A program made the translations under genes and the position numbers. Positions 45,401-55,343 of a stretch of 64,000 nt of DNA are shown piece after piece. The stretch covers positions 6,894,501 to 6,958,500 of the forward strand of contig OU015655.1 of NCBI GenBank assembly GCA_907165275.2, read 5' to 3'. Numbering within the stretch: position 1 is the stretch's first letter; each line of letters opens with the position of its first letter. Origin of the DNA: Zygaena filipendulae (lineage: Eukaryota; Arthropoda; Insecta; Lepidoptera; Zygaenidae). The notes beneath the pieces are model-generated. The model did no database searches, was not told the origin of the DNA, and was given only the letters and a program-made list of their open reading frames with translations.

Positions 45401-48400
45401 TACCGCGACCTCAGATAATAATAGGTACCAATAAAATCTCGTAGGCCGTTACTTGCAAGTTGCAACAAACCAAACGTGATGCCACTCACTGATTCGTAAC
45501 TTTTGTTTGACTCATGCTTACCTTGATGTGACTAGAGACTAGACAGCTGTTTCTTGATTTCAAAATGTTTTAGTCTATAAGGTTCTGGTTTTTGGGTCAT
45601 GTTCTAATGACGGGATTTCAGGTTCAAAAGAAAAATCCTTTAAGTATTCTTAAAAAAAATTTATAACTTCACTTATATGAGAACATAAATGAAAAACAAA
45701 ACATACCTAAACTTCGCTTCGTCTCGCACGGGTGACGGGACGCTCTCAATACCTAATTGAAAGCCAATATTTATGATGCCCCGCGGTTTTACCCGCGTGA
45801 GAGTCGGAATTTCCGGAGGAACTCCAAACTTCTTTTATTCTTCTTCTCCTTACAATAACAAACGCAACAAAAAAATACCGAAATTGGTCCAGCCGTTCAC
45901 GCGTGATGCCGTGACCAAGGGAAATATAGATGTAAAATTTATTTCGGTATGGCTAGAGTTTAAATTATAATTTGTCTATTTACAAACGGTTACCTGCCAT
46001 TTTCATTGTATTAACGCGGAGAACGGAAAATGCGTAGCAGTTTAAAGTCCGGTAACAGTGTAAATCTACAGACATTGAGCGTGTCAGACATGTTCCGTGC
46101 CAGACACGTGCCAGGACAGAAAGGTGGGCAGAAATCAACAGACACCCTTTATTAACAAAAGACGTCTGCACCACAAATTAATTAGACTTGGTCTGCACGG
46201 TTCCGATGCTCTATTCACATTTCACACTGCTCGACATATTATAGCCACATTCACGTAAGTACAGAAATGAACCGCGAGAGTAAAATATTCTTTCCGCGAA
46301 TACTGGCCAGGCACGGCCCGTGTCTGTGCGACCGTTTTACGATAGAAATAAATACGTTAATACGCGCTGTATTGTAGAATATTATTTTGTCTGTGACGGA
46401 ACGTGTCTGGCACGCTCAATGTCTGTAGATATAAACAGACCTTTAAAGGTATGCTCGCTCACTGGAAATTGATACTGTGTGGTGGTTCCGCGCGGTCAGT
46501 GCAGTTAAAACCTAACCTAACCCAGCATCGTCGTTCCAAGAAACCTAAAGCTCCAAATCTAGTCAACATACCAGTCCGCAACGCCGCAATTTTTTATACC
46601 GTCACACACAACCCCACTGGTGAAACAATAATTGGCACGATTCACAACACATATCGTTTCATTTTTCTGATTGCAACCGTGTAACGGCATTGTTCTGGCC
46701 GCGGTCGCTGTTACTTGATACAGGTGTGACTGCAAATAATAATAAGATAAAATAAACAATTATAAAAAGTGACAATTATAAATATATTAATGTCTAACAA
46801 GCTGTTCTCCGCGGTTTCGTCCGTGTTAATTTCGGAGCTTCCGCGGAAGTTTCGGGATAAAAAGTACCCTATGAATTATGTTCCTTCTCTGGATCCTTGA
46901 CAACGTGTAAGTATGCAAAATTTAATCGCGATCGCGGTTTGAACTGTTGAGGCGTGAAAGCGTAACAAACAAACGACTAAACTCATATTCGCATTTGTCA
47001 TATTAAATTAGGAGACATATGCCAAGAAATTAGCACAACATATAATATCTACTAGTAGTTACATGCTTGTCATAATATATATTTGATTTAAATACATTCA
47101 ACAATCAACGCCGGCAAAACCAATATCAACATTCCTATGTCTTATTAAAAATCTTGATTTTTACGTGTTTCTATAGTCCGAAATCTGAATAAAAAACTTC
47201 CATTAGTAGGTATTTTAAAACTTTTTACTAATAATATGGCTGAATATGCAAAAGTGGCACTTAATATATTTGCAGCAACACGAACATAAACGCAATGCGA
47301 ACAAAAAATTTGGTTTTAACTCCAAGTACCTACCTTAAGTTTTGTGTAGTGCCACTATTGCATGCACCCAGCGAATTATCTTAATCTTATAATATTTATA
47401 TAATTCACGTGTCACGTTGTTTGTCCGCGATGGACTCAACTACTGAACCAATATTTATCAAATTTTGTAAGCATCTATAATTTGGTCCAACTTAAAAGAT
47501 AGGATAGTTTTTATCCCGGAATTCCTGCGGGAACTCCGGCACTAATGCGAGGAACAGCTAATCACCGTAAACTACCTACTGTCAGGGGTACAAAGAAGGA
47601 CATAGAGTACTTTTTTCCGGCAATTCCCGCGGGAACTCCGAAATTACCGCGGATGAAATCGCGGAGGACAGCTAGTTTATAATAATAATCACGTTCATAT
47701 CAGCATTGATACTGCTGTTGCTCGCAAAGCGAAATCGTATTCTTCCTTTGACAGCAAATACGTAATAGGGCGACTGCAAGTCTGTGTTGTCCAAATAATC
47801 GCACAAATGATAACATGTGTTCTTCTTGATGACAGCAAAAGCATTCTTATTAAGCAAACAATTGAAGCGTATTTGATTAGGAAATCTAATAACGATGAGC
47901 AAATACACAGAGTCCGTTTCGTTCACAATTTCAACGACACATTCATAGTCAATCTGATTTAATGTACGGAATACCTGCAAGGTAAAAAGAAAACAGGCTA
48001 TTATTTTATTATATTACTAGCTGTGCCCCGCGGTAATTTCGGAGTTCCCGCGGGAGTTTCGGGACAAAAAGTACCCTATGTCCTTCTCTGTACCCCTGAC
48101 AACGTGCATGCCAAATTTCATCCAAGTCCGTTCAGCCGTTTTTGCGTGATTGAGTAACAAACATCCAAACATCCACACTTTCACATTTATAATATTTTAT
48201 TTGATTTTATAATAGATATACTAGCTGTTCCCAGGCGCGGGCCGAAGGGGGGGATTACGGGGGACATGACCCCCCCCCCCCCCAAAATCTATTTTTTTCA
48301 TAATGTGTGCACTGTGCAATAAAATTGTGTTTGTGCAATATAGTCTAATTTACTCGACATAATAATATTATATTATTAGTAAACCCCCCCCCCCCCAAAT

Positions 48401-49710
48401 TTCAGCCTGCGACCGCGCCTGGCTGTTCCCCGCGATCACCCGCGGTAATTTCGGAGATCCCGCGGAAATTCTGGGTTACTTACAATATAGCCTATGTTAC
48501 TCAGGGATAATCTAGCATTCTAATGGTAAAAAAAAATTTCAAATAGATTCGGCAGTTTTTTAAATTAAATCGTTACAAACAAACAAATAAAATCAAATTT
48601 TTCTCCTTTATAATACCTATTAGACATACCCGTTTAAAAAACATTAACTGCACCCGTTGCCCGTTGGTGCAGTGTTAGGGTCGCGGCTTCCATTCCCGCA
48701 TCAGAGTGAATATTTATGTGTTTATCCTGAATCTTGTGTAATCCTTACTATTATAAATGTCACAGTGAGTTTGTTTGTTTGTTACGCTCTCAGGCATTAA
48801 CGGCACAACCGATCATCATGAAATTTTGCACACACCTTTTCAGAAGGACATAGGGTACTTTTCGTGCCGGAATTCCCGTGAGAACTCCAAAATTAACGCG
48901 GGTAAAATCTTAAAAAAAATTGCATAGGTAAACGTTGTCAGGGGTACACAGAAGAACATAGGGTATTTGTATCCCAGAAGTCCCGCGGGAACTCCGTAAT
49001 TACTGCCGCGGGGATTCGGGGAACAGCTAGTATGTGTCATAAAATTAACAAAACAAAGTAGGCGTATAAGTAATTATTATATCAGTACCTTGGTTGGTAC
49101 TTACTACCTACCTACCCATAGTATCCACATGCTCTGCTGCATCAGGTGGCGTTGTGATTAGGTATTTTGCTACTTGCTGTGGTTTTAAAAATCAAAATTT
49201 TGATTAGTCCGTCAGGTTGATAATAAAAAATATCCACTTGACACCCGTATTTTACTATTTAAAGTTTTTGTGAAAAAATAGTTAGGTACTTACTCACAAT
49301 TACATACAGCGCATTAAAGTTTAGGAGTGGGGGCTCGTAACATAAACTGCACCGGGTCGTGATGTTATCCGAAATATCGGCTCAATGCCGTCATTTTTTG
49401 TTAGGTAAAAAAAAGTAATCGTGTTCAATACTATATTTTTTTAATAATCTATACGACGGACTATAAACTAAAATTAAAGTCAAACAACCTGACCAACAGT
49501 TAAATCGCTTAATTGCACAATAGTTGTACGCACCAGAGTGATGGTGTCCGACATTCCCATGCCGAAGGACAAGTCGTACCGCAGATGCTGTGACAACACA
49601 CAATCGCTGCTCACGTCACGAGGTCTGTACAGCAACAACAAACCACCGCCGGAAGCCATACGCAACGAAACACAAAACACACACAACAACATTTTATTAT
49701 GCGCTAACAT
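42414..49710 (-). CDS. Single-pass membrane protein with CUB-like domain and LDLa module, six exons, 393 aa
   Basis: Likely a cell-surface adhesion or receptor-type protein; I cannot name it. Exons (minus strand): 49710-49489, 47974-47693, 46729-46572, 44960-44702, 44345-44241, 42569-42414. All introns are GT/AG, phases 0,0,2,0,0, sum 1182 nt. A signal peptide follows MLAHNKMLLCVFC. Residues about 36-180 are CUB-like (DYECVVEI, FRFASNSS, YQVTATAA). Residues 187-229 form one LDLa module with six cysteines and the calcium-site pattern CDG..NC..(D)WFDE; its WFDE is created across the exon 3/4 splice. Residues about 237-260 (IAPVVTVTAAILCALLAG) are a transmembrane helix. The tail of about 130 residues has a TFSSSSSE run and ends GVFEI. 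The last acceptor could instead be at 42560 (three residues shorter). The exon 1 donor (GTTGTT) is weak but is the only phase-compatible choice I found. Confidence 0.82.
42660..43335 (+). repeat. Family-A repeat split by a MITE
   Basis: 42660-42792 (ATATTATAAAGAGGTAAAGT, CTCTGGATCTAGTATAGAAG, GTGACATAGGCTATT) continues at 43276 (CACGGAATTGGCACGGGAAC, GCGGGGAACAGCTAGTA). The element at 42793-43275 separates the halves. Confidence 0.8.
42793..43275. mobile_element. PIF/Harbinger-type MITE, 477 bp plus TAA duplication
   Basis: TAA duplication at 42793-42795 and 43273-43275. Ends GAGCGTTTTCACATTATCCG and its near-perfect inverse. Subterminal GATATCGGTGTCGGAC units recur in both orientations. A 3-bp TAA target and GC-rich ends fit PIF/Harbinger. 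Two overlapping frames on opposite strands (101 and 79 codons) are chance products of the palindrome. It lies between the CUB/LDLa gene's last two coding exons. Confidence 0.88.
43690..43842 (+). repeat. Family-B repeat
   Basis: TTCTTTGTATGACGTAGGCA, CCCAAGGGGATGAAAAGGAG, AACAATTCCGCGAGAACTTC and GCGGGTCAGCTAGGTAG. Intron of the CUB/LDLa gene. Confidence 0.75.
44413..44565 (+). repeat. Family-A repeat, 5' two thirds
   Basis: TTACTATTATTATAAATTCG, TTTCAAGCCTTAACGCCTCA, ATGAAATTTTGCATAC, then TTTTTTATCCCGGAATTCCC. It breaks off before the GC-rich end. It lies within 70 bp of the 3' splice site of CUB/LDLa exon 5. Confidence 0.75.
45008..45216. mobile_element. MITE-like element with GTGGCCAC ends
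   Basis: GTCGTGGCCACAGC at the left and AGTGGCCACGGCAT at the right. Inside are TCATGAAATGGTCGGCCACA, ATCATGAACTATCGAATATT, TTTGACTTTGGTCACCAGTA and TAACCAGGAATG. The interior resembles 7790-7860. Confidence 0.55.
45772..45925 (-). repeat. Family-C repeat
   Basis: GATGCCCCGCGGTTTTACCC, GGAGGAACTCCAAACTTCTT, TTCTCCTTACAATAACAAAC and CAGCCGTTCACGCGTGATGC, shared with 62390-62525. Confidence 0.75.
46063..46431. mobile_element. MITE with ATCTACAGACATTGAGCGTG ends
   Basis: Left end at 46063 and its near-perfect inverse (CACGCTCAATGTCTGTAGAT) at 46412-46431, each with a CAGACA.GTTCCGT arm. It lies about 140 bp from CUB/LDLa exon 3. Frames over it on both strands are chance. Confidence 0.8.
46797..46990 (-). 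repeat. Family-A repeat
   Basis: AAGCTGTTCTCCGCGGTTTC, GTCCGTGTTAATTTCGGAGC, ACCCTATGAATTATGTTCCT and GGCGTGAAAGCGTAACAAAC. Confidence 0.8.
47395..47676 (+). repeat. Two adjoining family-A repeats next to CUB/LDLa exon 2
   Basis: The first ends GCGAGGAACAGCTAATCACC, the second GCGGAGGACAGCTAGTTTAT. The second ends only about 17 bp from the exon 2 splice donor at 47692. The pair has the same internal junction as 30240-30530, so the doublet itself has been copied. Confidence 0.8.
48017..48205 (-). repeat. Family-A repeat, well preserved
   Basis: ACTAGCTGTGCCCCGCGGTA, TTCCCGCGGGAGTTTCGGGA, TACCCTATGTCCTTCTCTGT, CGTGCATGCCAAATTTCATC and CACATTTATAATATTTTATT. Confidence 0.85.
48221..48620 (-). 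repeat. Family-A repeat split by a hAT element
   Basis: CTAGCTGTTCC (48221-48231) and GCTGTTCCCCGCGATCACCC (from 48422) are the two sides of one copy. The body continues with ATTTCGGAGATCCCGCGGAA and TGTTACTCAGGGATAAT. Confidence 0.85.
48232..48421. mobile_element. hAT-type MITE with C-tracts, 190 bp
   Basis: Exact 8-bp duplication GCTGTTCC (48224-48231 and 48422-48429). Ends CAGGCGCGGGCC and GACCGCGCCTG. It holds two long C-tracts (about 48280 and 48385) and a G-rich segment after the left end. Inserted in a family-A repeat. Confidence 0.9.
48745..49031 (+). repeat. Family-A repeats, two adjoining copies
   Basis: CTTACTATTATAAATGTCAC, ATGAAATTTTGCACACACC, GGACATAGGGTACTTTTCGT, then a second body from AAACGTTGTCAGGGGTACAC to GGGGAACAGCTAGTATG. 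Confidence 0.8.
49205..49463 (-). mobile_element. MITE, TAGTCCGTC family, copy 2
   Basis: TA duplications at 49205 and 49462. Ends TAGTCCGTCAGG and ACGACGGACTA. The interior AGTGGGGGCTCGTAACATAA and TGCACCGGGTCGTGATG matches the copy at 2084-2346 in reverse. It lies 25 bp inside the first intron of the CUB/LDLa gene. Confidence 0.85.
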
Positions 49711-50401
49711 AATTTGTAAATTTTTTAATTTAAATAAATTTAAGTAAATCGGATTTCTGTCTTTTATAACAAATGAGGCCATCTAGATTTTAATCAGTAG
49801 TTTAAACTTTATCGTTACCATTTGTGCGTTTACTCACACTGGAGCAATTAAAGCCCATGAATTTTGTTGTAACTTGTTTTAATAAAATGACAAAATACAG
49901 GAATATTTTTTATTCAGGGCGTAAACTTTTACAAATTAAACTTAAAGGAGTTTTAATAAACACTTTTTTTTATTTTGATAAATCTTAGTACAAAAAAGTA
50001 AATTTATCGTGAACGAAAGATGTATACTTTGCGATTGATTTATTGGCTACTGTATTCGCCGCCGCCACCGCTGCGCACGATGCGCTCGTTTGGCTAGGTA
50101 TTTACGTGGGTTACAATGTACCAACAGCTGATCGAGGTCGTTCACCTCCGCTGCAACACCCCCGCGTACGCCACACGGCGCGCGCGCCCATTGATATTAT
50201 TACGAATAGATAGTGTCCATATTTTGCTAATTTAAAGCCGGATAAAAAAATATAAAAAAGTTTTGAACAAATAATGGAAATGTGTTCTATCACTGATACT
50301 GAACCACCAAAATTTTAAAAACTAATAGCAATGATGCTCTTTGTTAGCGTTTCCATAGAAACTAATAACTATATAAAAGAAGCAAATGAATATAAATTAA
50401 T
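49711..50401. promoter_or_regulatory. Upstream region of the CUB/LDLa gene
   Basis: Intergenic space between the minus-strand start codon at 49710 and a rightward TATA candidate. GC-rich patches lie at 50055-50095 (GCCGCCGCCACCGCTGCGC) and 50135-50190. One of these probably holds the CUB/LDLa promoter. Confidence 0.35.
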
Positions 50402-50445
50402 CTATAAATAAAGGCGTGATGCGCCCGAACACCATTCAATTCAAT
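50402..50445 (+). promoter_or_regulatory. Candidate TATA promoter facing right
   Basis: CTATAAATAAAGG at 50402 is followed about 30 bp later by CCATTCAATTCAATA, compatible with an insect initiator. A second TATATAAAAG lies at 50372. It could drive a 5' non-coding exon of the sugar transporter, whose first coding exon starts right after a splice acceptor, or it may be chance. Confidence 0.35.
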
Positions 50446-50730
50446 AATTAGTGCAGCGCTATCATTTTGCAAATTCAAGTGATGAGAGTGTTGCTAAAAA
50501 GAATTTAAACAAAACGCTATACCCATTACCAACTTGGTGGGGAACTAATGGTAGTCGCAGGTGTAAATCACTTAGTAAAACTTTTGTGTCGCCAGTTCGC
50601 TTCTCGCTAAGGTTGTAGGTAATGAAAGGTTGTAAGTGCGGTGTGGACATAATTGAATTTTGAGAAAAGATTTTTTTTTATACATTGTGACTTGCATGGG
50701 ACGATTACGAGTATTTAATTTATCAAATAT

Positions 50731-50955
50731 TAGCTGTCCCCCGGCGATTTCACCCGCGGTAATTTCGAAGTTCCCGTAGGAATTTCGGGATAAAAAGTAC
50801 CCTGTCACTCAGGACTACCGTAGCTTACTATAAATTAAAGAATTTTCAAAATTGGTTCAGTAGATCCAGAGATTAACCCCTACAACGTCACAAACTCATA
50901 AACTCACAATTCACAAACTCACAAACTTTAGCTCTTTATATTATTATAGTATAGA
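50731..50955 (-). repeat. Family-A repeat
   Basis: TTAGCTGTCCCCCGGCGATT, CCCGTAGGAATTTCGGGATA, ACCCTGTCACTCAGGACTAC, then TAACCCCTACAACGTCACAA. Confidence 0.8.
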
Positions 50956-51756
50956 AGATTGATGAAGTAGGAAATAAGAGTGAGTGAGAGCATGAGAAAA
51001 ACACATTTGATTTTCCGTAAATGCATCATTCTAATGTGAAAAAATGAAAGTGTCTGATAGTATTATATTATCTGTGGTGTATGTAATGTCGTAATAACAG
51101 CTTTTAACTAAATTAGGTATACAAAAAAAAACGAGAATACAAAAAAACCGGATTATACAAAAAAGAAACGGATTATACATAAGAAAAATTGTAGGTACCT
51201 ACATAGATGATGACCCTCGAACTTTGCAGAGGTAACGATAACATTTATATAATAATCAGTGTCACATCAAGAAAGTGTAGGTTACTGTAATTTGCAGTTA
51301 GATATGTCTCAGAACGTAATCATTTGACCATAATAATAAGCAGAATACTTTTAACACTTTAAGAGTGATTTTAATTACCAGCTATTTGCCGCAGCTCCGA
51401 TGATATTGGAAGATAAGATCCTAATGTCGTAGGTACCTATTCATATAGAAGAAACAAGTCTCTACTTCAAATACCGGTTGGAAATAATGTATTTGATGTA
51501 TTTAAACTAACTATTTGAATCAAGACCTAAATTAATATTTAAAAAGCATGAGATGTAATCTTTAATTACGTATAGTAAATTCTAAATTCTAATCTTCTCA
51601 AACCCAAAAAACTAATTAAAGATAGAAGGTAAAGTATACCTTCTGTCCGTTTGGATCCACAATTCCGCAACATGGTCCACCTGTGGATCTATTAATAACT
51701 AATAGGTATAAGTTAACTTTAGGTAGGTACTTAAGGATGCACAACTTAATTTAAAT
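50956..51756. other. Non-coding, no gene seen
   Basis: AT-rich intergenic sequence without recognisable elements. Confidence 0.3.
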
Positions 51757-52123
51757 CAGAGGTTCCCATACTTTTTTTTCTCATAGACCACTTTAAACAT
51801 TTTGCTGGATCTGGTGGACCTTCTGCAGCTATTACATTTACTAACTTACTTCCGAAACCCGAAAAAGTATATGTCTATGGCAATCTGTGTTGTGGCTATT
51901 TTTCAATCAACTATGAGTTAAAAGTTTTCAAAAACAAGGTGAGAATTTATATTACTTTGATTATGCTGTGAGTGGATGTCATTTAAGCTAAGTTTCAAGG
52001 CCAGTCTAAAAAGCGTCTTCATCCAACAGTTGTGGACCCCTATTTTTTTCCACGCAAGCGTAGACCCCTGTCGGGCTCCCGTGGACCCCTGGGGGTCCAC
52101 CTGGACCACTTTGGGAATCAATG
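51757..52123. mobile_element. Non-autonomous hAT element, 367 bp
   Basis: Exact 8-bp duplication ATTTAAAT (51749-51756 and 52124-52131). Ends CAGAGGTTCCCATACTTTTT and its partner GGACCACTTTGGGAATCAATG. Many TGGACC phrases near the right end. Non-coding. Confidence 0.9.
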
Positions 52124-52131
52124 ATTTAAAT

Positions 52132-52977
52132 CAATACTGAAATATTGGTGCGGGCCAGTCTCTCAGTTTTACTTGCTGGTTCAATTTAGTGGAACTGTAT
52201 GATGCGTGTACAAACGAAATGCTTAAAATCATTAGTGTTCTGTTTGCATTTGTAGGTTAAACTATTAATACATTATTTTTTTTTTACTAATCATAACTTA
52301 ATGTGTATAGTATAGCTACTTCCGTAGCAAGGCACGTGTCAATGATGTTATTGTTATCTGTGAAATTGAGGATTGAGAATGCTGAAAGTAAGGCTGTCCG
52401 TCTCACGGTCGCGGAGTCAGGAGCGATAAGTTTGTACGTCTTCGTGCCGTTTATTATTGTTTGCCATTGAAAAGTACCTATGGCAGCTAATGTACTCTTG
52501 TGATAAGGAAACAAGAAATTCTCGTATTCCGTGTCAGTATTGTCACTCGTCAGACACTTATATCACGAAAATAACTATTGCCGAGATCAAATTAAGAGAC
52601 CACGGGATAAGCAATGAATGTGAAAAAATTATAATAAAGAGAAAACAACTTTTTATAGTTTCAAGGTCTGTATTTCTTTAATTTTATGTTCTTTTATACA
52701 AATATTAAAACAAGAATAAACAATATATTCTTTAAAGTTACTTAAAATATAAGTACTAAAGTACTAGTTATGTATTGTTATATATACCTACCTATTTTAG
52801 AAATTATTGCAAAAAGATAAATTTCACAAAAAATTGACATTCATTGTTTTTCCCAGGAAGTCTTCAAATACCTACATGCATTTACTATTGCCGGATTGGG
52901 GTGAGATCATCGTCTTAAAGATGATTTAGGTACCTACAAAGTGCCGCATACCTAAAAACACGAATTCAAGATTCCAA
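52132..52977. other. Non-coding, no gene seen
   Basis: Two opposite-strand frames of about 75 codons (52287-52514 and 52457-52681) show no domain or splice context. Confidence 0.3.
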
Positions 52978-53433
52978 TAGGGTACTTGCATGATTTTTTT
53001 TTTGTATATTTTAAAGATATAATGGCTTACTTAAACAAAGAAAGAAAAAGAAAAAAATATATGCATAAATTAATTAAATAGAGCGTTTCAAAGTTCTTAC
53101 TTTTGACTTTACCGCCGAAACGCGGAATGACGTCACTCGTTCAAAATTACGCCTTATTAATCTATGATAGAAATGTCATTGTCGTATTGACAGGGTCATG
53201 TGACACTGACAGACAGTTAACTTCAATACCTATCCAAAAGCGAAATTAAGGTTGAACTGTGTCGAGTTACTTCTAAAAGTTCCAGTAAAGAATCGAAATG
53301 CATCTTACCGATGCATTGTAAAGTAAAAAACTTCAGAAAATCGTGGACGGAGAATAGAATGGATTAGCTGCTAAAATAATATTTTTGAAATATTGACACA
53401 ATTTCTTATTATAAATTTCATGCAAGTACCCTA
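52978..53433 (+). mobile_element. MITE, AGGGTACTTGCATGA family, intact ends
   Basis: TA-flanked element with perfect 15-bp inverted ends AGGGTACTTGCATGA / TCATGCAAGTACCCT. The interior is close to 24366-25008 but shorter. Non-coding. Confidence 0.88.
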
Positions 53434-54292
53434 TTGAAGGGTTGTAGTTATCATAATTCAAAACATTCATTTTAAGAATGCCCCGTTTATTTGCTTATTA
53501 TAATAATGTATCCGCTCCTAATGTAGATTCTATGGGCACAGCTAAATACCAAATACTTGATAGTGGTTCTTTTTTATTTAATTTAAATATCGCTTCCACA
53601 GCTGGACAAAAGGTCACTTTCCAGGAACTCGACTCGACCGGTTTTGTGCTGCTCTTATTCAGATTTCAGATGGATCATGGAGCCCGCAGACTATACCACT
53701 TAGGTCTTGGATACTATCGAAATTCGATATTAGATACGTTAAAATAAGCTCTATACTAAAGAGATCCTCACTCCTCAGGCTTTATCGTTCCACGGCTCAA
53801 AACACTCGCAACTCCATTCTTGTTATTTTCTGTAATATGTAAAAGTTGATCTCAATTGTAGGAAAAATTAAGCAATAATAAAAACGACTCCAAATCTGTC
53901 TAAATAACAACTTACGAGTAGATAGTAAGCACTTGTCATCGTCAAAGTGCTTGGTTTTCTTGAATGTTAGGTTATGTTAGGTAGGTATTTGACCGTCGAC
54001 AGACAATCAAACTTCACCGGGTTTGATTAGCGCTTAGCAATATAAATAGCAATATAAATGCTCTTATCTTTTCCTATAGTGTATAGTTACTTTAATTACT
54101 AAGCCTGCACCAATTTGTTATTGTTGATTATCCCATTTATTAATATATTAGTTTTGTATTTACAAAAAGCAATATTAGAAAGCCAATTAGAAGTATAAAA
54201 GGTGTTGACGTTTACTAATTGGGAGGGAAGGTTATCAACTGGCCTCCGCAGTTAGGCGCATGGTGGGTTGTGTGCTTTTGTATTGTATGTAT
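53434..54292. other. Non-coding; one unrecognised 89-codon frame
   Basis: A frame at 53478-53747 (starts MPRLFAYYNNVSAPNV) has mixed composition but no recognised domain. It starts about 45 bp after the MITE. It could be a fragment of a gene or transposon; kept only as a possibility. Confidence 0.25.
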
Positions 54293-54535
54293 TACTAGTT
54301 GTGCCCCGCGGCTTCACCCGCGTTAATTTCAGAGTTCCCGCGGGAATTTCAGGATAAAAAGTACCCTATGTGTTAATCTGATGTATAAGCTATATTATTG
54401 TAAAGTTTCATTTAAATCCATTCAGTAGTTTTTGCGTGAAAGAGTAACCAACATCCATCCATCCAACTATCCATCCATCCATCCATACATCCATACATTC
54501 TTACAAACTTTCGCGTTTATAATATTAGTAGGATA
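54293..54535 (-). repeat. Family-A repeat with (CATC)n tail
   Basis: TTGTGCCCCGCGGCTTCACC, TTCCCGCGGGAATTTCAGGA, TACCCTATGTGTTAATCTGA, AATCCATTCAGTAGTTTTTG, then a CATCCATCCA tract and TATAATATTAGTAGGATAGG. Closely matches 61924-62160 and, reversed, 55543-55762. Confidence 0.85.
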
Positions 54536-54694
54536 GGATTATTGTTATATATATGTATACACATTACACATTGATATATTAAAAACCTTTTTAATATATT
54601 TAATATTGATATATTAAAAACCTTTTTAATATGTATATCAATGTATATACATGATTTATTGTACTAATGCTGAGTTGATGACCCTTTCGGCAGA

Positions 54695-54815
54695 GTGTGC
54701 AAGAGATATATATTGTCTACAAATTTAGATTAGGCACTGCAGTTTAAGTTTGTTTCTTTTTCTTGTGTGTTATGGTGAAATAAATGTATTTTATTTCTTT
54801 CTTTCTTTCTACTAT
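54695..54815 (+). repeat. Probable retroelement tail with (TTTC)n
   Basis: GTGTGCAAGAGATATATATT, GTGTGTTATGGTGAAATAAA and a TTTCTTTCTTTCTTTCT end. Typical non-LTR tail layout; class is inference. Confidence 0.4.
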
Positions 54816-54849
54816 AAGTACTTTATTATATATACGTATACCTATCTAT

Positions 54850-55108
54850 ACATATAAAATGCTTTGTCCTGAATGACTGATGGATCAACGCACAGCCCAA
54901 ACCCCTGATCGTAGAGACCTGAAACTTGGAAGGTGTGTTCTTTGTATGACGTGCCTTTCCGATAAGAAAGGATTTTTTGAAAATTCAACCCGTAAGGGGA
55001 TGGAAAAGGGGTTGTAAATTTTGTATGGAAATGGAATGGAATGGAAATTTTGTATTTTCCGCGGGAACGCCGAAATTATCGCGGGTGAAACCGCGCGGGA
55101 AAGCTAGT
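54850..55108 (+). repeat. Family-B repeat
   Basis: TACATATAAAATGCTTTGTC, GATGGATCAACGCACAGCCC, GGTGTGTTCTTTGTATGACG, GGATGGAAAAGGGGTTGTAA and GCGCGGGAAAGCTAGTAG: the longest family-B copy. Confidence 0.8.
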
Positions 55109-55343
55109 AGTATATATACGTCGTCGTCTGCTGACCAGCATCATGGGCCATGGCTGTGACTATAGACTATAGAGTATAGGTACCTACGTATCTTTTAGGA
55201 GAGTCCGAGCCATAAATTCAAATTGTTTTTTTTTTAAACATAAATGTTCGGTTTGGTTAAATACACAGATTCACCGATAGTGATTTATTTTAACTAGACT
55301 AGGTACCTACAAAACTAAGTCTTTTTTATTTTTCTCGTTTTAG

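Noticed and set aside
52287..52681. Two opposing frames of about 75 codons
   Set aside because: No domain or splice partner; likely chance.
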